Shown: in pieces, positions 62,401 to 64,000 of the stretch | How the letters are laid out: each line of letters starts with the position of its first letter | Numbering within the stretch: the first letter of the stretch is position 1 | From: Cyprinodon diabolis | Taxonomy: Eukaryota; Chordata; Actinopteri; Cyprinodontiformes; Cyprinodontidae | Length of the DNA stretch: 64,000 nucleotides | NCBI GenBank assembly: GCA_030533445.1 | Contig: CM060081.1 | Coordinates: forward strand, 22,676,611-22,740,610 | Direction: 5' to 3' | Notes under the pieces: model-generated | Told to the model about the DNA's origin: nothing | The model's database searches: none | Seen by the model: the letters and a program-made list of their open reading frames with translations, nothing else | Position numbers and translations under genes: made by a program

Positions 62401-64000
62401 ATAAAAGGCGCCGAGTTTTTGGTCTCAAGGTGAAAACACACGTGATAATTTTCTTTATTATATATATATATATTTTTTTCCGTTGTGACAGTGATAACCG
62501 ATATAAAAAAAATATGCATCAACCTCTGTCGAATATTTAGTAGCGTAGGCATTTCTTATATTTCCGTTACAATGTTGTTTAATAAAATGGTTATCACAGA
62601 TCTGGCGGCTAAATACTTTTTCCTCTCTATGAACTCCTCCGTGGCAGCTATTACCAAAGTCATGCACCGGTTGACTGTTAAGGAATAGACCCATCACTTA
62701 TTCGTCCGAGTAAAAATGGAGCCACAACGATATTTGAAATACTGCCCCCTTGTGGTCAAATTGTATTCGTTAAAAACACATCCCTGAGGTTTTAGAATTG
62801 GGTTCAGGTTTGATTTGTTGCTTATCTTACTTAAAGCTGTTGTCTGATCCATATAGATTTGCACAACTTGTAAATGATTTCTAAATCTTGTTATAAATAT
62901 AAAAATGCACAACACTTAATTAGTAAATGTAATAGCGAAAAAAACCAAAAACTTCCTTTAAAGTTTTCCCACAACACAGACTAGGCAAGGTGTAGGATAA
63001 AAAAAAAAAAAAAAAAGAATCCATAGAAAGAAGAAGCTTTGTAACAAATTCTAAATTTGCTTTAGTGTTTACAGATTAAAAAAGTAAATTCTACTTACAT
63101 GTATTCACCAAAGCGACTATAATCAATATTTACTAAAATTTTAATGTGTAAAATAAAAGAAATGTCTGAGCAGGATTACTGAAACCTTTAGATAACAGTG
63201 AACCAGTAGACTTCTCGAGGATGAGTTTAAAATATATTTTAATCCAGTAACACCATCTCCTATGTAAATCCAAACAATTAGCTAAAGCAAATGACAATTA
63301 CATTTGATGGTAAACTATGTTTTACCCATAGGTTTAAACATGCATTTTAAGGATGTTTGTTAAAAAGATAGAAAATGTTCAAATGAAAGTATAGAAACCT
63401 GTACGGTTGAATAAACAGTGTGATTGAAAAATAACGTGAAGTTTTGGACTCTTGGGTTAAAATGTTATTTCATAAATGCCATTCAACATAAAGGTTAGAC
63501 CAATTTTCAATTATTTCTAATTTTATCACCCAGTATATTAAAGAAATGGGAAAATAACATCTTCAACATGGGAGGAAAAATCTAATCAGATAACACTCCA
63601 GTCCTCTGAATAGCCCTGAGTGTTTGACTGGAACAAGCAGCTGTCATGTCTTTGCAGCTAGAAGTCCAGTAATACCAGCTGAGAAACCAGGAACTAGCCC
63701 CACCTCCTTTAGCTTTTATTTCTTGTTTCAATAATCGCTTACATATAAACCCACAATTCAACATTTCACAAAATGCCAATTTCTAAAAATGTATATGTAA
63801 ACATATTAGAAAAATATGGTGTCACCCTATAATCAGCTTTATACATTAAAAATATACCTTCAAATGTTCATACCTTTTAGATGGCTCTGCTTCCACACAA
63901 CCGAATCAAATGGCTACATTGCCTCCTCCTCCACATGTAGTCAAGTCATCCAGTTAAACTTCTCAAGGAATTATAGTTCACAAAAACAAATCTATAACAT
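62401..64000. other. Upstream flank of pfdn5, nothing recognised
   Basis: AT-rich sequence with a short TA run (about 62459-62472) and A/T tracts. The plus-strand frame 62485-62688 (67 codons) matches no family I know. No exon of the next gene could be identified. Confidence 0.5.

Noticed and set aside
62485..62688. Plus-strand frame of 67 codons upstream of pfdn5, possibly a divergent gene
   Set aside because: No family resemblance, no donor site that I could support, and the neighbouring sequence is AT-rich and low in CpG.

Overview
The window is vertebrate nuclear DNA, most likely from a ray-finned (teleost) fish. It is AT-rich with large introns and GT-AG exons, and it is full of fish-type DNA transposons (hAT MITEs, Tc1, PIF/Harbinger) and L2-type LINE tails. 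There are no bacterial operons and no CRISPR array. I saw no conventional tRNA or rRNA gene.

Four protein genes can be read, all on the minus strand and in tandem. From high to low coordinates they are pfdn5 (62266-59417, 6 coding exons, 155 aa), larp4 (54463-44604, 15 coding exons, 710 aa), atf7 (38692-26239, 11 coding exons plus a non-coding first exon near 41905, 484 aa), and the first coding exon of a DIP2 gene, probably dip2b (21335-21251). The rest of dip2b would lie beyond the left edge. The three complete genes were assembled by following reading phase across splice sites; every junction keeps frame and the products match the known vertebrate lengths. Human DIP2B, LARP4, PFDN5 and ATF7 all lie in 12q13, so this looks like a conserved linkage block.

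Layout: 1-21250 is inferred dip2b intron 1 or unassigned DNA, with many transposon fossils. 21251-21540 is dip2b exon 1 and promoter. 21541-23870 is intergenic, with a LINE remnant and a hAT MITE. 23870-42110 is atf7 with a long 3'UTR; its introns hold an apparently intact Tc1 transposon and several hAT derivatives. 42370-54850 is larp4, strikingly poor in recognisable transposons. 55100-59260 is intergenic, with a large hAT element, a PIF/Harbinger remnant and a Tc1 relic. 59260-62340 is pfdn5 with two small hAT MITEs in its introns. 62340-64000 holds no recognised gene.

The genes do not form one pathway. ATF7 is a stress-responsive bZIP factor, LARP4 stabilises mRNA, prefoldin 5 helps fold actin and tubulin, and DIP2B is an acyl-adenylate-domain protein. 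I found no clearly novel biological system. The items most worth a second look are the intact Tc1 copy, hAT and Harbinger elements that keep short coding remnants, a start-codon-only junction in larp4, and paired palindromes in the atf7 promoter.
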